From Metabacillus schmidteae (GTDB taxonomy: Bacteria > Bacillota > Bacilli > Bacillales > Bacillaceae): 64,000 nt of DNA. The notes under the pieces were generated by a model. The model was not told the DNA's origin, made no database searches, and saw only the letters and a list, made by a program, of their open reading frames with translations. Location: the NCBI RefSeq assembly GCF_903166545.1, contig NZ_CAESCH010000001.1:3662001-3726000 (forward strand). Direction: 5' to 3'. Below, one piece after another: positions 20,179-31,787 of this stretch (position 1 is its first letter; every line of letters starts with the position of its first letter). A program made the position numbers and the translations under genes.

Positions 20179-21261
20179 TTATTGAACAAAATCTTTTAAT
20201 ACCTCAATGATTTCTTCGTTTTGCTGTGTATCTCCAACTGTGATACGTAAGTGTGTTGGAAATCCAAGAGCCTTACCAGATCGAACTATATAACCTTTTT
20301 CCAATAAAGCTTGAAAAACCTCATCAGAATCTCTGTTAAAATTGATTAGAATAAAATTTCCTTCTGATTGATAGTATTCAAGCCCCAGCTCTTCACAGAA
20401 ATCGTAAAATTGCTTTAAGCCTTTTTTATTTTTACCACGACATTCAGCTACAAATTCTGCATCGTCTAAAGCTGCTATTGCTGCGACTTGGGCAACTCTG
20501 CTTGTATTAAAAGGTTCTCTTGCGGGTTCTATCTTACGAATGAATTCCGCATCTCCAATTCCATAGCCGACACGTAATGCAGCAAGTCCATACGCTTTCG
20601 AAAATGTGCGAAGGATCATCATATTTGGGTAGTCATTAATCCACTCTATTGTTTGTGGATAATCTTCTGCGACTACGTATTCAAAATAAGCCTCATCCAC
20701 AACTATTAATACATGTTTAGGTACCTTGTTTATGAAGTCTTGCAATCTCTCACGGGAAATATAAGTACCCGTTGGATTATTAGGAGTACAAACCCAAACA
20801 ACAGTTGTTTTTTCATCAATTTGATTGAGCATCGCATCTAAATCATGATGACCATCTACTAATGGAACCTCTTTAATTTGAGCACCTTCTATGACGGCAT
20901 TATGCTTGTACTGAGGAAATGTTGGTGTAGCCATAACTGTATTTGTTTCTTGGTTTAATAAAGCTCGGCAAATAATTTGAAGAACTTCATCTGAGCCATT
21001 TCCAAAAATTAATTGTTCCTCTTTTACCCCTAAGTGGTCAGCCAATTTCGTACGAAGCAGCGCACTATATCCGTCAGGATAGATCGCTAATTGTCCCAGT
21101 TCATCTACAATTGCTTGTTTAGCTTTTGGTGAACATCCATAAGGATTTTCATTTGAAGCGAGCTTTACAACCTTTGATAAATTAAATTCTTTTTTTACTT
21201 CTTCAATAGGTTTACCCGGCTGATACGGCTTTAGATTTAATAACTGTTCTTTTACATGCAA
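20179..21261 (-). CDS. hisC: Histidinol-phosphate aminotransferase (also aromatic aminotransferase)
   Basis: PLP-dependent fold-type I aminotransferase, 360 aa. In Bacillus it serves histidine synthesis and the last transamination for phenylalanine and tyrosine, which explains its place between trpA and tyrA. Visible signatures: NPYG-containing substrate region, CTPNNPTG, the VVDEAYFEY aspartate, and PLP-lysine in TFSKAYGLA. Start is TTG 21261, six bases after AAGAGGTG; the longer frame begins at a GTG within that Shine-Dalgarno. The length equals B. subtilis HisC. Confidence 0.95.
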   Translation of the reverse strand: MHVKEQLLNLKPYQPGKPIEEVKKEFNLSKVVKLASNENPYGCSPKAKQAIVDELGQLAIYPDGYSALLRTKLADHLGVKEEQLIFGNGSDEVLQIICRALLNQETNTVMATPTFPQYKHNAVIEGAQIKEVPLVDGHHDLDAMLNQIDEKTTVVWVCTPNNPTGTYISRERLQDFINKVPKHVLIVVDEAYFEYVVAEDYPQTIEWINDYPNMMILRTFSKAYGLAALRVGYGIGDAEFIRKIEPAREPFNTSRVAQVAAIAALDDAEFVAECRGKNKKGLKQFYDFCEELGLEYYQSEGNFILINFNRDSDEVFQALLEKGYIVRSGKALGFPTHLRITVGDTQQNEEIIEVLKDFVQ

Positions 21262-21351
21262 AGCAAACACCTCTTTTTAATAAGTAAACAACATTCGTGT
21301 ACCATTAATACTTGATCATACACGCTATTGTTACATCATAAAGTTTGAATT

Positions 21352-22164
21352 TTATTTAAGCAATTGAATCTCGTTGTCCAACACAAAAGTTTTGGCAAAC
21401 TCTTTAAATTCTTCAATTGCTTGTTGACGGTCCGCTTCATTTAATAGAGTTTTTTGCAGGCGCTCAATTTCACCAACCAGAGCACTTCCGACAACAACTC
21501 CATCACAAACACTTGAGAGCTGGTTTACTTGTTCCCTTGAAGATACACCAAAACCAACTACCACCGGGACAGTACTATAGCTTTTTACTTCTTCTAAGAA
21601 GGATGTAATTGTTTCATCAAAACTTTTTCTAACACCTGTTACCCCCAATGAGGATACACAATATATAAAACCTTCTGCAGCTTCCGCTATCATCTTAATT
21701 CTGCTAGATGAGGTAGGAGCGACTAAAGAAATAAACGAAATTGACTGTTCCTTACATTTTTGTCTTAATTCCTCACTCTCCTCAAAAGGAATGTCAGGAA
21801 TTAACAGACCGTCTATTGTATTTTCCCGCAGTAAAGCGAAAAAGGATTCCTGGTTTAATTGTAACACAGGATTATAATACGTAAATAGTATTATTGGAAT
21901 GTTCAGACCTTTTTTTCTCATTTTCGGGACTAGCTTCATAGCTTCTACAATGTTCATACCATTTTTTAAAGCTCGACTAGATGCTTTTTGAATAACCGGC
22001 CCGTCTGCAACTGGATCAGAGTATGGAATACCTAATTCTATCGCTGATGCTCCGGCCTCTTGAAGAGCAATCGCCAAATCAACAGTGACGTCAGAATGTG
22101 GATCTCCTGCTGTAATAAAAGGAATGAATAACTGGGTATTTACCGACTGCTTAAAAAGGGTCAT
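21352..22164 (-). CDS. trpA: Tryptophan synthase alpha chain
   Basis: Cleaves indole-3-glycerol phosphate to indole, which is channelled to TrpB. 270 aa TIM barrel with PFITAGDP, the catalytic glutamate in ELGIPYSDP and aspartate in ADGPVIQ, and phosphate-binding GFGVS. Its ATG overlaps the trpB stop by four bases. Last trp gene of the operon. Confidence 0.97.
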   Translation of the reverse strand: MTLFKQSVNTQLFIPFITAGDPHSDVTVDLAIALQEAGASAIELGIPYSDPVADGPVIQKASSRALKNGMNIVEAMKLVPKMRKKGLNIPIILFTYYNPVLQLNQESFFALLRENTIDGLLIPDIPFEESEELRQKCKEQSISFISLVAPTSSSRIKMIAEAAEGFIYCVSSLGVTGVRKSFDETITSFLEEVKSYSTVPVVVGFGVSSREQVNQLSSVCDGVVVGSALVGEIERLQKTLLNEADRQQAIEEFKEFAKTFVLDNEIQLLK

Positions 22165-23357
22165 GCTTTTTCTACCTCCTTATAATGAGCCATTAATGTA
22201 TGAACATCCTTGTCTCCTCTTCCTGATAAGCAAATCAAAATACTTTCGTCTTGCTTCATATCTTTGGCATGATTAAAGGCTGCAGAAAGGGCATGAGCAG
22301 ATTCTATTGCTGCTAAAATTCCTTCCTCTCTTGCAAGAAGCTCCAATGCATCTAATGCTTCTTGGTCTGTAACACTCTCATATTTCACACGACCTGTACT
22401 AGCCAAATGTGCATGTTCAGGTCCTATACCCGGATAATCTAATCCTGCTGAAATAGAATATGGTTCAATAATTTGACCGTATTCATCCTGCAAAAGATAT
22501 GTTAACGATCCGTGAAGAACCCCTCTTGTTCCCTTTGTGATTGTTGCTGCATGTAAATCAGTATCAACACCTTTTCCTGCTGCTTCAGCACCCACTAATT
22601 CAACTTCCTCAGGTATAAAAGCGGCGAACATTCCAATTGCATTACTTCCTCCTCCAACACATGCTACAACTTTTGTTGGTAATGATCCTTCAATATTATA
22701 AAATTGATCCTTTGCTTCATCTCCGATTACACGCTGAAATTCTCGAACGATATATGGGTAAGGATGCGGGCCTACTACAGAACCAATGATATAAAAATGA
22801 TCTGAACAATGTTGTACCCAATAGCGCATTGCTTCATTCGTTGCATCTTTTAATGTTTTATTACCGCTCGTTACAGGGATTACCTCAGCACCGAGAAGCT
22901 GCATTCTAAAAACATTCAACTCTTGGCGTCTAACATCTTCTTCTCCCATAAACACTTTACATTCCATACCAAATTTCGCTGCAACTGTTGCTGTAGCAAC
23001 TCCATGCTGTCCTGCTCCTGTTTCTGCAATAACTTTCGTTTTTCCCATTCGTTTAGCTAATAATACCTGTCCAATTGCATTATTAATTTTATGTGCTCCA
23101 GTATGGTTTAAATCTTCACGCTTCAGATAAATTTTTGCTCCACCTAATTTTTGGGTTACGTTCCCGGCATAAGTAACTGAGGTAGGTCTACCTGAATACT
23201 CTTTTAGCAAATGATGATATTCTTCTAGAAAGTCCGGATCATTCATTGCTTCTTTATGTGCTTGTTCAATTTCTGCTAGCGGAGTCATAAGCGTTTCCGG
23301 AACAAAACGTCCTCCAAAATCTCCGTAACGACCATTTTCATCTGGATATATCAACAT
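22161..23357 (-). CDS. trpB: Tryptophan synthase beta chain
   Basis: PLP enzyme condensing indole and serine to tryptophan. 398 aa; PLP-lysine in HTGAHKINN, the GAGQHG loop and the phosphate-binding GGGSNAIG are present. It overlaps trpF upstream by 20 bases and trpA downstream by four. Confidence 0.97.
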   Translation of the reverse strand: MLIYPDENGRYGDFGGRFVPETLMTPLAEIEQAHKEAMNDPDFLEEYHHLLKEYSGRPTSVTYAGNVTQKLGGAKIYLKREDLNHTGAHKINNAIGQVLLAKRMGKTKVIAETGAGQHGVATATVAAKFGMECKVFMGEEDVRRQELNVFRMQLLGAEVIPVTSGNKTLKDATNEAMRYWVQHCSDHFYIIGSVVGPHPYPYIVREFQRVIGDEAKDQFYNIEGSLPTKVVACVGGGSNAIGMFAAFIPEEVELVGAEAAGKGVDTDLHAATITKGTRGVLHGSLTYLLQDEYGQIIEPYSISAGLDYPGIGPEHAHLASTGRVKYESVTDQEALDALELLAREEGILAAIESAHALSAAFNHAKDMKQDESILICLSGRGDKDVHTLMAHYKEVEKA

Positions 23358-23991
23358 TCTGTAACACCCTTTCTTCGATCTTTTGGATCTTTTCGTTACT
23401 CTTCTTTTGATCTATTTCAATGCCGCTGGATAAATCAATTCCTTGAGGTTGAAGTAATAATAGCTCACTAATATTTTCTTCATTCACACCACCAGCAATC
23501 AAACAAAGTTTGTTATACCGCTTAGCGACTTCAATGTATGTCGGAACAGCATTCCAATCAAACTTTACACCTGTTCCTCCCCATTGACCTTTTATCCTTG
23601 AGTCAATAACATAACCATCTATCACTGATTGATAAAGTTCCATCTCTTCAATTGTTTCGTCATGATGATGAAGTGCCTTCCAAATTTGCCCCTCAAAAGA
23701 ATGACCAACCCGTGAGATTTGATCGATCGTTTCATTTCCGTGAAATTGAATTACATCGACTGGTACTTGCTCCAAAACGGAGTTTATATCTTCATCAGTC
23801 GGATTTACAAAAACGGCGACAACCTTCTTAGTTGTGTTTACTTCCTTTAACCATTTTGCCACATAAAATGGATCAACCTTTCGTTTACTTTCAGCAAAGA
23901 TAAATCCAATATAATCAGCAATTGATTGAGAAACAACTTTCAAATCATTTAGACTTTGAACACCGCAATACTTGATAACAGGTTTATTCAT
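23338..23991 (-). CDS. trpF: Phosphoribosylanthranilate isomerase
   Basis: Amadori rearrangement of PRA to CdRP in tryptophan synthesis. About 217 aa TIM barrel with catalytic Cys in VIKYCGV and Asp in the [14 protein letters not shown] region; IAGGV and DLSSGIE form the phosphate site. I use the second ATG (23991), nine bases after GGAG; the first ATG at 23997 is too close. Overlaps both neighbours. Confidence 0.95.
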   Translation of the reverse strand: MNKPVIKYCGVQSLNDLKVVSQSIADYIGFIFAESKRKVDPFYVAKWLKEVNTTKKVVAVFVNPTDEDINSVLEQVPVDVIQFHGNETIDQISRVGHSFEGQIWKALHHHDETIEEMELYQSVIDGYVIDSRIKGQWGGTGVKFDWNAVPTYIEVAKRYNKLCLIAGGVNEENISELLLLQPQGIDLSSGIEIDQKKSNEKIQKIEERVLQNVDISR

Positions 23992-24748
23992 AAACATGCT
24001 CTCCGAACAATTCCTTTATTGCAATTGATTGATCTTCTTTTCTCATTAATGATTCTCCAACCAAGACAGCACTTGCTCCAAATTGGTGGACTAATTTCAA
24101 ATCCTCATTTGTGTATATACCACTTTCACTAACAAGAATTGTGTCTTGTGGAATAGAAGAGATCATTCCACTTAATTGTTGAATATTCGTTTCAAATGTT
24201 TTCAAATTCCGATTGTTTACTCCAAGTATTTTCGGTGTAATCACCTTTAGAACCTGTTCTAGATGGTGCTGATCATGTACTTCAACTAAAACATCCAGAC
24301 CAATTTCCTCTGCATGAAAATACAATTCTTTTAATAGAGATGGCTCAAGCGCTTCTCCTATCAACAATATGGCATCAGCACCAATGTGTTTCGCTTCTAT
24401 TATTTGTTTGGAGTCTATAATGAAGTCCTTACGCAAAACTGGTAAATTAACAGCTTTTTTCACTTCTGTAAGGTATTCTTTTTTCCCTTGAAAATAAGGA
24501 GTATCGGTAAGAACGGATAAACAATCCGCTCCTCCTTTTTCATATGCCTTTGCTATATTAACCGGATGGAAATCAGCTTTAATTAACCCCTTTGAAGGTG
24601 ATGCTTTTTTTACTTCTGCAATTAACGCTACCCTACGATTTGAGTTTTTTAAGGCTTGTAAAAAAGATCGATGTGGTAGTCCTTCATGTTCCGGTATGAT
24701 TAACTGTTTAACTTCTTCTTTTTTAGTTTCAAGTATTTGTTCAAGCAT
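23984..24748 (-). CDS. trpC: Indole-3-glycerol phosphate synthase
   Basis: Ring closure of CdRP to indole-3-glycerol phosphate. 254 aa; [27 protein letters not shown] and VSESGI signatures with catalytic Lys and Glu residues are visible. Not fused to TrpF, as in B. subtilis. Start follows AGGAGGAG. Overlaps trpD by eight bases. Confidence 0.97.
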   Translation of the reverse strand: MLEQILETKKEEVKQLIIPEHEGLPHRSFLQALKNSNRRVALIAEVKKASPSKGLIKADFHPVNIAKAYEKGGADCLSVLTDTPYFQGKKEYLTEVKKAVNLPVLRKDFIIDSKQIIEAKHIGADAILLIGEALEPSLLKELYFHAEEIGLDVLVEVHDQHHLEQVLKVITPKILGVNNRNLKTFETNIQQLSGMISSIPQDTILVSESGIYTNEDLKLVHQFGASAVLVGESLMRKEDQSIAIKELFGEHVYE

Positions 24749-25757
24749 AATGCTCCTCCTGCTGATAGCGTAATGATCTTAATTGCTTGTATGCAATACC
24801 ATTTTTTATGGCTTCCTTTGCTAAAATCACACCCATGTCTAATGTTGGAACATGGTTAGCAACATATAAAGCTGCACCGGCATTAAGTGCAACTATATTT
24901 TCAGCACCTGCTGTTCCATTTCCTTTCAGAATCTCTTCAATTAACAAAGCACTTTCATCTGAATTAGATACTTGGATTTCATCTAATGTACCACTAGTTA
25001 GCCCCACATCTTCCGGGTGAAGAACATACCTTTTAATCTCTCCATTCTTTAATTCAACAACATCTGTTGCAGTTGTGATTGAAATTTCGTCCAAACCATC
25101 ACGACCAGTAACAAGCAAAACATGCTCTGCACCTAAACGCTTTAATGCTTCAGCCATTTTTTCAGCATATTCGGTCGAAAAGACACCAATAACTTGTCGT
25201 TTCGCATTGGCAGGATTTGATAAAGGGCCTAGTAAATTAAATACTGTACGAAACCCGAGTTCTTTCCTTGGAGCTACTGCATGCTTCATTGAGGAATGAA
25301 ACATAGGAGCAAAGAGAAAACTCATATGACGTTCATCTAAGCTTTGCACTGCTTCCTCTTTAGAAGTTTGAATATTCACTCCCAGTTTCTCAAGCACATC
25401 TGCACTTCCGCTTTTTGAGGAAACTGCCCTGTTACCGTGCTTAGCTACTTTTACCTTTAACGACGATACAACAATCGCTGCAGCAGTTGATATGTTAAAG
25501 GTAGAAGCCCCGTCTCCACCAGTACCACATGTATCAATGACATTACTTTTATAAGTTAAGGGTGACATATGCTTTTTCATCGACTTTGTAAATCCTACCA
25601 GTTCATCAACAGTTTCTCCTCTAAGTCGCATGATCGATACTAAACTAGCAATCTGACTAGGGGTCGCCTCACCTGTCATGATTAAGTCCATTACATCTTC
25701 GGCTTGTTTTTCCGTTAACGTTTTTCCCTCAATACATCTTGCTAGAAGCTCTTTCAT
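24741..25757 (-). CDS. trpD: Anthranilate phosphoribosyltransferase
   Basis: Transfers phosphoribose from PRPP to anthranilate. 338 aa; PRPP-binding [17 protein letters not shown] and the [18 protein letters not shown] loop are intact. The start follows AGGAGGAG and overlaps the end of trpE by 29 bases, implying translational coupling. Confidence 0.97.
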   Translation of the reverse strand: MKELLARCIEGKTLTEKQAEDVMDLIMTGEATPSQIASLVSIMRLRGETVDELVGFTKSMKKHMSPLTYKSNVIDTCGTGGDGASTFNISTAAAIVVSSLKVKVAKHGNRAVSSKSGSADVLEKLGVNIQTSKEEAVQSLDERHMSFLFAPMFHSSMKHAVAPRKELGFRTVFNLLGPLSNPANAKRQVIGVFSTEYAEKMAEALKRLGAEHVLLVTGRDGLDEISITTATDVVELKNGEIKRYVLHPEDVGLTSGTLDEIQVSNSDESALLIEEILKGNGTAGAENIVALNAGAALYVANHVPTLDMGVILAKEAIKNGIAYKQLRSLRYQQEEHYA

Positions 25758-27270
25758 CGCAATTCTCCTCCTTAGAAAAAACTTTTTCTGCTAATTGTAT
25801 AGCCTTTAACATCGCACTTGCTTTATTACATGTTTCCTTCCATTCAAGCTCCGGAATACTGTCTACAACAATGCCGGCACCTGCTTGAACATAGGCAACA
25901 TTATTTTTAACTGTTATGGTTCTAATCGTTATACATGAATCAACATTTCCATCAAATCCTACATATGCTACACACCCAGCATAACTGCCTCTTGCAGTCG
26001 GTTCGAGCTCCTGAATGATTTGCATAGCACGTATTTTAGGTGCACCGGAAACTGTCCCGGCCGGAAATGATGAAAGAAGTGCATCCATAGGGTGGATTTC
26101 ATCTTTTAAACTTGCCGTTACCTTTGAAATTAAGTGCATAACATGTGAAAACCTGCCTACTTCCATTAATGTTGGCGTGTTAACAGATCCATATTCTGCA
26201 ACCCTGCCTAAATCATTTCTAGCTAAATCAACAAGCATATAATGCTCTGCCTTTTCCTTTTCATCATGTTTTAGCTCTTCTTCAAAGTACAAGTCTTCTT
26301 CAATGGTTTTTCCGCGTCTTCTCGTACCTGCAATCGGATGAATCTCTAAATGTTTATTTTGAATGTAGATTAATCTTTCTGGTGAGCTTCCAACAAGTTC
26401 TGTATCATTGATTCGAATATAGAAAAGATACGGAGATGGATTGACAATTCTCAAAATTCTGTAAAGAGAAAAGCCGTCTGTTGAAATTGGAATTTCAAAT
26501 CTTTGTGATAGTACTCCTTGAAAAATATCACCAGCTCTGATATACTCTTTTACTTTTTCTACGTCTTCTAAGAACTTCGATTTCTCGTAATTTGATTTAA
26601 TTTCATCAAAATTCAGATCAAATTCGTCTGATACCGCAAGTGGCATATTTTCTACTTGAGGTTTTTGTTTCAGCATACTTACGTATTTATTCAGTTTTGC
26701 TTCAGCAAGTTCGTAAGTAGCTTTTAAATGTTCCTCATCTTCTTTACCATTCACTCGCTCATAGTGAATAAAATAAAGCTGTTTTTCCTGATGATCAAAT
26801 GCAATAACCGTTTCACATACAAAGAACATACAATTTTGTTGATTCAAATCATTTACTCTATGTTTTTCAACCTTTTCAATAATAGAAACAGTATCGTACC
26901 CGATATATCCAACCGCACCACCAACAAAAGGGATATTCAATTCCGGTAATTTAATAGACAAATGCTTCTGTAAATCTTTAAACACTTGAGTAATGGAAGT
27001 GGACTTCGCGATCGTTTTACGCTGTTCATTTAATAATGAAAATTCTCCATGAGTTTCTTCAATAAATAAAAACGGGTTTAACCCAATAAAAGAATATCTG
27101 GACCATTCTGATTCAGCGTCCTTACTTTCTAGCAAATAAACGGCTTCATCCTTAAATAATTGAAATAATTGAATTGGTGTGAAGGTGTCCACAATATATT
27201 TTTTTACAATAGGGATTGTGCGAAAATGCTTGCTATCTTCACAAAAAGTGGAAAAAGAAGAAAAATTCAA
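25729..27270 (-). CDS. trpE: Anthranilate synthase component I
   Basis: Converts chorismate and ammonia/glutamine to anthranilate. 513 aa; chorismate-binding C-terminal half with SSPERL, GTRRRG, ARNDLGRV and FPAGTVSGAPK. The N-terminal tryptophan-feedback region includes LLESKD. There is no trpG here; as in B. subtilis the glutamine amidotransferase is presumably shared with the folate operon. Start is TTG 27270 after GGAGGAG, and the Shine-Dalgarno lies in a potential hairpin. Transcription is controlled by the TRAP leader upstream. Confidence 0.96.
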   Translation of the reverse strand: MNFSSFSTFCEDSKHFRTIPIVKKYIVDTFTPIQLFQLFKDEAVYLLESKDAESEWSRYSFIGLNPFLFIEETHGEFSLLNEQRKTIAKSTSITQVFKDLQKHLSIKLPELNIPFVGGAVGYIGYDTVSIIEKVEKHRVNDLNQQNCMFFVCETVIAFDHQEKQLYFIHYERVNGKEDEEHLKATYELAEAKLNKYVSMLKQKPQVENMPLAVSDEFDLNFDEIKSNYEKSKFLEDVEKVKEYIRAGDIFQGVLSQRFEIPISTDGFSLYRILRIVNPSPYLFYIRINDTELVGSSPERLIYIQNKHLEIHPIAGTRRRGKTIEEDLYFEEELKHDEKEKAEHYMLVDLARNDLGRVAEYGSVNTPTLMEVGRFSHVMHLISKVTASLKDEIHPMDALLSSFPAGTVSGAPKIRAMQIIQELEPTARGSYAGCVAYVGFDGNVDSCITIRTITVKNNVAYVQAGAGIVVDSIPELEWKETCNKASAMLKAIQLAEKVFSKEENCDERASSKMY

Positions 27271-27280
27271 TGTAACTCAC

Positions 27281-27301
27281 TCCTCCAAATAATTTTTGGA
27301 G
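27281..27301 (-). promoter_or_regulatory. Hairpin covering the trpE Shine-Dalgarno
   Basis: Minus-strand CTCCAAA pairs with TTTGGAG around five bases; the 3' arm is part of the GGAGGAG ribosome-binding site of trpE. A further CCTCC at about 27313-27318 could also pair with it. In B. subtilis TRAP promotes a hairpin that blocks this site; here the blocking arm is local. Confidence 0.55.
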
Positions 27302-27386
27302 AACGAGCATTTAGGAGGTTATGAACTTTTGAAGATTGTGTTAGCACAATATTTAATATTTTCAAAAAAAGATAATATAAATAAAA

Positions 27387-27411
27387 CCCAAAAACACGAA
27401 CGGTTTTTGGG
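27387..27411 (-). terminator. trp leader attenuator (terminator)
   Basis: Minus-strand CCCAAAAAC pairs with GTTTTTGGG around a CGTTCGT loop, followed by TTTTATTT. The 5' arm can pair instead with GGTTTTTT or GGGTAG from the TRAP-binding region, giving the antiterminator. This is the classic TRAP attenuation layout. Confidence 0.88.
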
Positions 27412-27436
27412 TAGACTTGTGCCTTTAAGAAAAAAC

Positions 27437-27492
27437 CTCAACTAAACTCACTCATTCTCGGCTACCCTAATCTAAACTCTTCTACTCATCTA
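27437..27492 (-). promoter_or_regulatory. TRAP-binding site in the trpE leader
   Basis: Reading the minus strand, twelve (G/U)AG triplets lie in 56 bases, nearly all spaced five bases apart (start to start), for example GAGUUUAGAUUAG. Eleven suffice to wrap the TRAP 11-mer. Tryptophan-loaded TRAP would cover the antiterminator strand and let the terminator form. mtrB, which encodes TRAP, is also in this window. Confidence 0.92.
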
Positions 27493-27511
27493 GTAATCAA
27501 TCTTCTCCAAC

Positions 27512-27541
27512 ATGTTATTATAAAACTTACCGACCTGTCAA
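27512..27541 (-). promoter_or_regulatory. Probable trp promoter
   Basis: Minus-strand TTGACA at 27541-27536 and TAACAT at 27517-27512, 18 bases apart. A perfect TATAAT (27522-27517) is only 13 bases from the -35, so the exact -10 is uncertain. Transcription would begin just ahead of the TRAP site. Confidence 0.55.
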
Positions 27542-27579
27542 GATTGATTATTTCACAGTTTTAAATATTCAAATAATTA

Positions 27580-27948
27580 TTACGACGAAACGGACAAATC
27601 CGGTCGAAGGACTGTTGCACCTTCTAAATATATATGATTAACCTTATCCTGCTCAATCTCTGTGTTTACAGTCATCATAACTCTAATACACATTTTTAAA
27701 CTTCCTTTAACAGGGATCTCTTGCATACACATAACAGGGACATATGTCCACCCTTCAATATTTCTCAAGGCTTTTGCAGGAAAAGCAGATATAAGATCAT
27801 CTGTTACCGTTATTAAAACTTGTGCTACATGTTCAGGTTGTATACTGTTTTTATTAATCATTTCCTTTAACAACTTATCAGTTGCTTGTAATACTTGCTG
27901 CTCATTATCATTGGTAACGGTCGTAGCTCCTCTTATCCCCCTAATCAA
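27580..27948 (-). CDS. aroH: Chorismate mutase (AroH type)
   Basis: Rearranges chorismate to prephenate. 122 aa from TTG 27948, which has GGAGG seven bases upstream and overlaps the aroB stop as TTGA; this gives the MIRGIRGATTV N-terminus of B. subtilis AroH. Active-site residues Arg in RGIRGATTV, the C-terminal FPAKA region, CIRVMMTV and YLEGATVLRPD are visible. Pseudo-alpha/beta-barrel trimer. The longer frame to 27978 lacks a Shine-Dalgarno. Confidence 0.94.
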   Translation of the reverse strand: MIRGIRGATTVTNDNEQQVLQATDKLLKEMINKNSIQPEHVAQVLITVTDDLISAFPAKALRNIEGWTYVPVMCMQEIPVKGSLKMCIRVMMTVNTEIEQDKVNHIYLEGATVLRPDLSVSS

Positions 27949-29039
27949 GCGTCTTCCTCCAATTCGATTGATCTCCATTCATTAACCAATGAGTGAAGTT
28001 CCTCCTTAGTAAAAGTCAAAGATGTCGTTTCTCCGATACTTTGAAGCAATATCATTTTAATTTGATTTGCTTTAGTTTTCTTATCCTTGATCATTCTATT
28101 AATCAATTTCTCAGTCTCTTGTGAATCTGGAATAGTCGTTGGAAAGCCTATTTGCTTAAACCATGCTTTAAGTTCTTCATATGGTAATGAAACCTGTAAA
28201 GATTTCATACTTAACCAAGTAGCAAATAACATTCCTGTAGCAACACAGTCCCCATGAGATAGTTTCCCATAGCCCGCTTCAGCCTCAATTGCATGACCTA
28301 AAGTATGCCCATAATTTAAAATTTCTCTTAAGCCTAACTCTTTTTCATCTTTTGAAACTACGTCTGCTTTGATTTTAATACCTTCCAGAATCATCTTTTC
28401 TAATCGCTCAGAATTCATATCCTGTAAATCATGTAGTTCATTTCTTAAAAATTCAAACAATGATTCACTACGAATCAAAGCGTGTTTAATAACCTCTGCA
28501 AAGCCGGATCTCAATTCTCCCTCTGGTAAACTGCTTAAATATTGACTATCATAAACAACTGCATTTGGCTGATAAAATGCACCAATCATATTTTTACCTT
28601 CTGGATGGTTGATAGCAACCTTACCTCCAACAGCACTATCATGCGCTAAAAGAGTTGTTGGAATCTGTATGTAAGGGATCCCCCTCATAAATGTTGCTGC
28701 AACAAACCCTGTTAAATCTCCAACCACGCCACCGCCAAATGCCAGAATGACAGACTTACGATCCAACTGCTTTTTTAAGGCAAAAGTTTGCACCTCATAA
28801 AACACATCAAAGGATTTCGCCTCTTCACCACTTTGGATAACATATTTATATGTTGTGTAATGTGGACTTACCATGTTAACTAAACTCTCTCCATAGAGCT
28901 TATCAACATTAGAATCAGTTACTATTAAAATCTTTGATGGAGATAGATCGTTTAGAATCGTCGTAAGTTCAGTTGTTGCATTTGCACCAACAAGCACAGG
29001 ATACTCTAAATCTGTTGTTTTAACTTTAATTGATTGCAT
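27945..29039 (-). CDS. aroB: 3-dehydroquinate synthase
   Basis: Second step of the shikimate pathway, converting DAHP to dehydroquinate. 364 aa; NAD-binding GGGVVGDLTGFVAATFMRG, and the zinc-binding Glu/His residues in GFAEVIKH, NYGHTLGHA and SHGDCVATGM. Its start overlaps the aroC stop by one base. Confidence 0.97.
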   Translation of the reverse strand: MQSIKVKTTDLEYPVLVGANATTELTTILNDLSPSKILIVTDSNVDKLYGESLVNMVSPHYTTYKYVIQSGEEAKSFDVFYEVQTFALKKQLDRKSVILAFGGGVVGDLTGFVAATFMRGIPYIQIPTTLLAHDSAVGGKVAINHPEGKNMIGAFYQPNAVVYDSQYLSSLPEGELRSGFAEVIKHALIRSESLFEFLRNELHDLQDMNSERLEKMILEGIKIKADVVSKDEKELGLREILNYGHTLGHAIEAEAGYGKLSHGDCVATGMLFATWLSMKSLQVSLPYEELKAWFKQIGFPTTIPDSQETEKLINRMIKDKKTKANQIKMILLQSIGETTSLTFTKEELHSLVNEWRSIELEEDA

Positions 29040-30211
29040 TAGAAATCCCTCGTGTGTTTTCTCATTGCTTCAATATTTTCTTTAATTAAATCCATACGAT
29101 CAGTACCAAATTGTTCCACGATCGCATTAGCAATTTCCCAGGCTACAACAGCTTCAGCAACTACACTTGCTGCAGGAACTGCACAACTATCGGAACGTTC
29201 AATACTTGCAGTAAACGGTTCCTTGGTTTCAATGTCCACACTTTGCAGGGGTTTATAAAGAGTTGGAATTGGCTTCATTACTCCTCTTACAACAACTGGC
29301 ATTCCAGTAGTCATGCCTCCCTCAAATCCTCCTAGACGATTCGTTTTTCTTGTGTATCCATCTTCTTCAGACCAGATGATCTCATCGTGAACTTGACTGC
29401 CGAATTTACGTGCTGCTTCAAACCCGATTCCAAATTCAACACCTTTAAACGCATTGATACTAACAATAGCACCTGCTATTTTACTATCAAGTTTACGGTC
29501 ATAATGTACGTAACTACCGATACCAGCCGGTAAACCTTCCACAACAACCTCAACTACACCGCCAATTGAGTCGCCATTTGCCTTTGCATTGTCAATTGCT
29601 TCCATCATTTTTGATTCTGTCTCGCGATCATAGCATCTTACAGGAGACTCCTCAGTCACTGCCAATAAATCATCAGTATTTTGATAATTTATATTTTCAG
29701 CGCGTACTCCACCAATTTCCAATACATGACCAACAACTTTAATATTTAGTTCAGATAGGATTTGTTTTGCTAACGACCCAACTGCTACTCTTACGGTCGT
29801 TTCACGTGCCGAGGAGCGCTCGAGAACATTACGCATATCTCGATGACCATATTTCATTGCACCGACAAGGTCCGCATGACCAGGACGAGGACGAGTAATT
29901 TGGCGTTTTACTTCTTTTTCCTCTTCTTCTGAAATTGGCTCTGCCCCCATGATCTTTGTCCAATGTTTCCAATCATTATTTTCGACAACTAAAGATATTG
30001 GTGAACCCAGCGCCTTTCCATGTCTTACTCCACCTAAAATTTGTACTTGGTCTTTTTCAATTTGCATTCTTCTGCCTCGACCATATCCCTTTTGTCTTCT
30101 CGCTAAATCAACATTTATAGCTTCTGCTGTTAAATTTAATCCTGACGGCACACCTTCTACAATAGCAGTTAATTGAGGCCCGTGAGATTCTCCAGCTGTT
30201 AAATATCTCAT
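29039..30211 (-). CDS. aroC: Chorismate synthase
   Basis: Makes chorismate from EPSP using reduced FMN. 390 aa; signatures [33 protein letters not shown], and [14 protein letters not shown]. Named aroF in B. subtilis. Start at ATG 30211 after AAGGGAG; the frame to 30229 opens on a TTG upstream. First gene of the aroC-aroB-aroH set feeding the trp operon. Confidence 0.97.
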   Translation of the reverse strand: MRYLTAGESHGPQLTAIVEGVPSGLNLTAEAINVDLARRQKGYGRGRRMQIEKDQVQILGGVRHGKALGSPISLVVENNDWKHWTKIMGAEPISEEEEKEVKRQITRPRPGHADLVGAMKYGHRDMRNVLERSSARETTVRVAVGSLAKQILSELNIKVVGHVLEIGGVRAENINYQNTDDLLAVTEESPVRCYDRETESKMMEAIDNAKANGDSIGGVVEVVVEGLPAGIGSYVHYDRKLDSKIAGAIVSINAFKGVEFGIGFEAARKFGSQVHDEIIWSEEDGYTRKTNRLGGFEGGMTTGMPVVVRGVMKPIPTLYKPLQSVDIETKEPFTASIERSDSCAVPAASVVAEAVVAWEIANAIVEQFGTDRMDLIKENIEAMRKHTRDF

Positions 30212-30287
30212 TGTTCTCTCTCCCTTCAACGCACTAACGCTTTTAAGTATAAATATAACATAACTTTTTAAAATTAAATAGCAAGTT

Positions 30288-31085
<798 letters not shown>

Positions 31086-31182
31086 TCAAAATAACATTTC
31101 AATAATACTATATAGTATATCTTAAATTTGTTTGAATTTGCTCAATTTTTTAGAAAAATGCCGAAACATGTAATTAAATAGA

Positions 31183-31218
31183 AAAAGGGGTTTGAATTTT
31201 CACATTCAAACCCCTTTT
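31183..31218 (-). terminator. Terminator after ndk
   Basis: AAAAGGGGTTTGAA/TTCAAACCCCTTTT hairpin with an eight-base loop, just after the ndk stop; the flanking T run is continuous with the stem, so it can act on either strand. Confidence 0.85.
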
Positions 31219-31229
31219 ACATTTATATT

Positions 31230-31676
31230 TTAATAAATCCAGCTACTTATTGCTTTATTATAGTTTACTAGTTCATTTTCGTTAAAGAATAGATTTATTT
31301 CTCTTTCAGCACTTTCGTTTGAATCTGAACCATGAATGATGTTTTTACTTACATACATTGAGTAATCACCGCGTATAGTTCCCGGTTCTGCCTCTTTAGG
31401 ATTTGTTTTCCCCATTAATTTTCTGGATAGTTCCACGACATTTTCACCTTCCCAGACCATTGCAAAGACAGGTCCAGAAGTGATGAATTTTACTAATTCC
31501 TCATAAAAAGGTTTGCCCTTATGTTCTCCATAGTGCTGTTCTGCCAATTCAACAGGAATAGTCATCAATTTTGCACCAACCAAATGAAAACCCTTACTCT
31601 CAAATCTACTAACAATTTCCCCAATAAGTTGGCGTTGTACCCCATCAGGTTTAACCATTAAAAATGTTTTTTCCAT
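31230..31676 (-). CDS. ndk: Nucleoside diphosphate kinase
   Basis: Phosphate exchange between NTPs and NDPs through a phosphohistidine. 148 aa; KPDGVQR at the N-terminus and the catalytic histidine in [11 protein letters not shown] 31676 is preceded by GGAG at seven bases; the frame to 31694 has no suitable signal. Downstream of hepT as in B. subtilis. Confidence 0.97.
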   Translation of the reverse strand: MEKTFLMVKPDGVQRQLIGEIVSRFESKGFHLVGAKLMTIPVELAEQHYGEHKGKPFYEELVKFITSGPVFAMVWEGENVVELSRKLMGKTNPKEAEPGTIRGDYSMYVSKNIIHGSDSNESAEREINLFFNENELVNYNKAISSWIY

Positions 31677-31787
31677 ATATATTCTCCACCCCATAGAAAA
31701 TTTATGTATAGGCTTTCATACCCAAAAAAATCATATCATGCAGGGTATAAGATTGCAATAACAGGGTGGAGATCTTTAAAATAAAAT

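Noticed and set aside
27271..27579. T-box or leader-peptide control of trp
   Set aside because: No T-box antiterminator sequence and no short Trp-rich frame; the (G/U)AG array explains the region.
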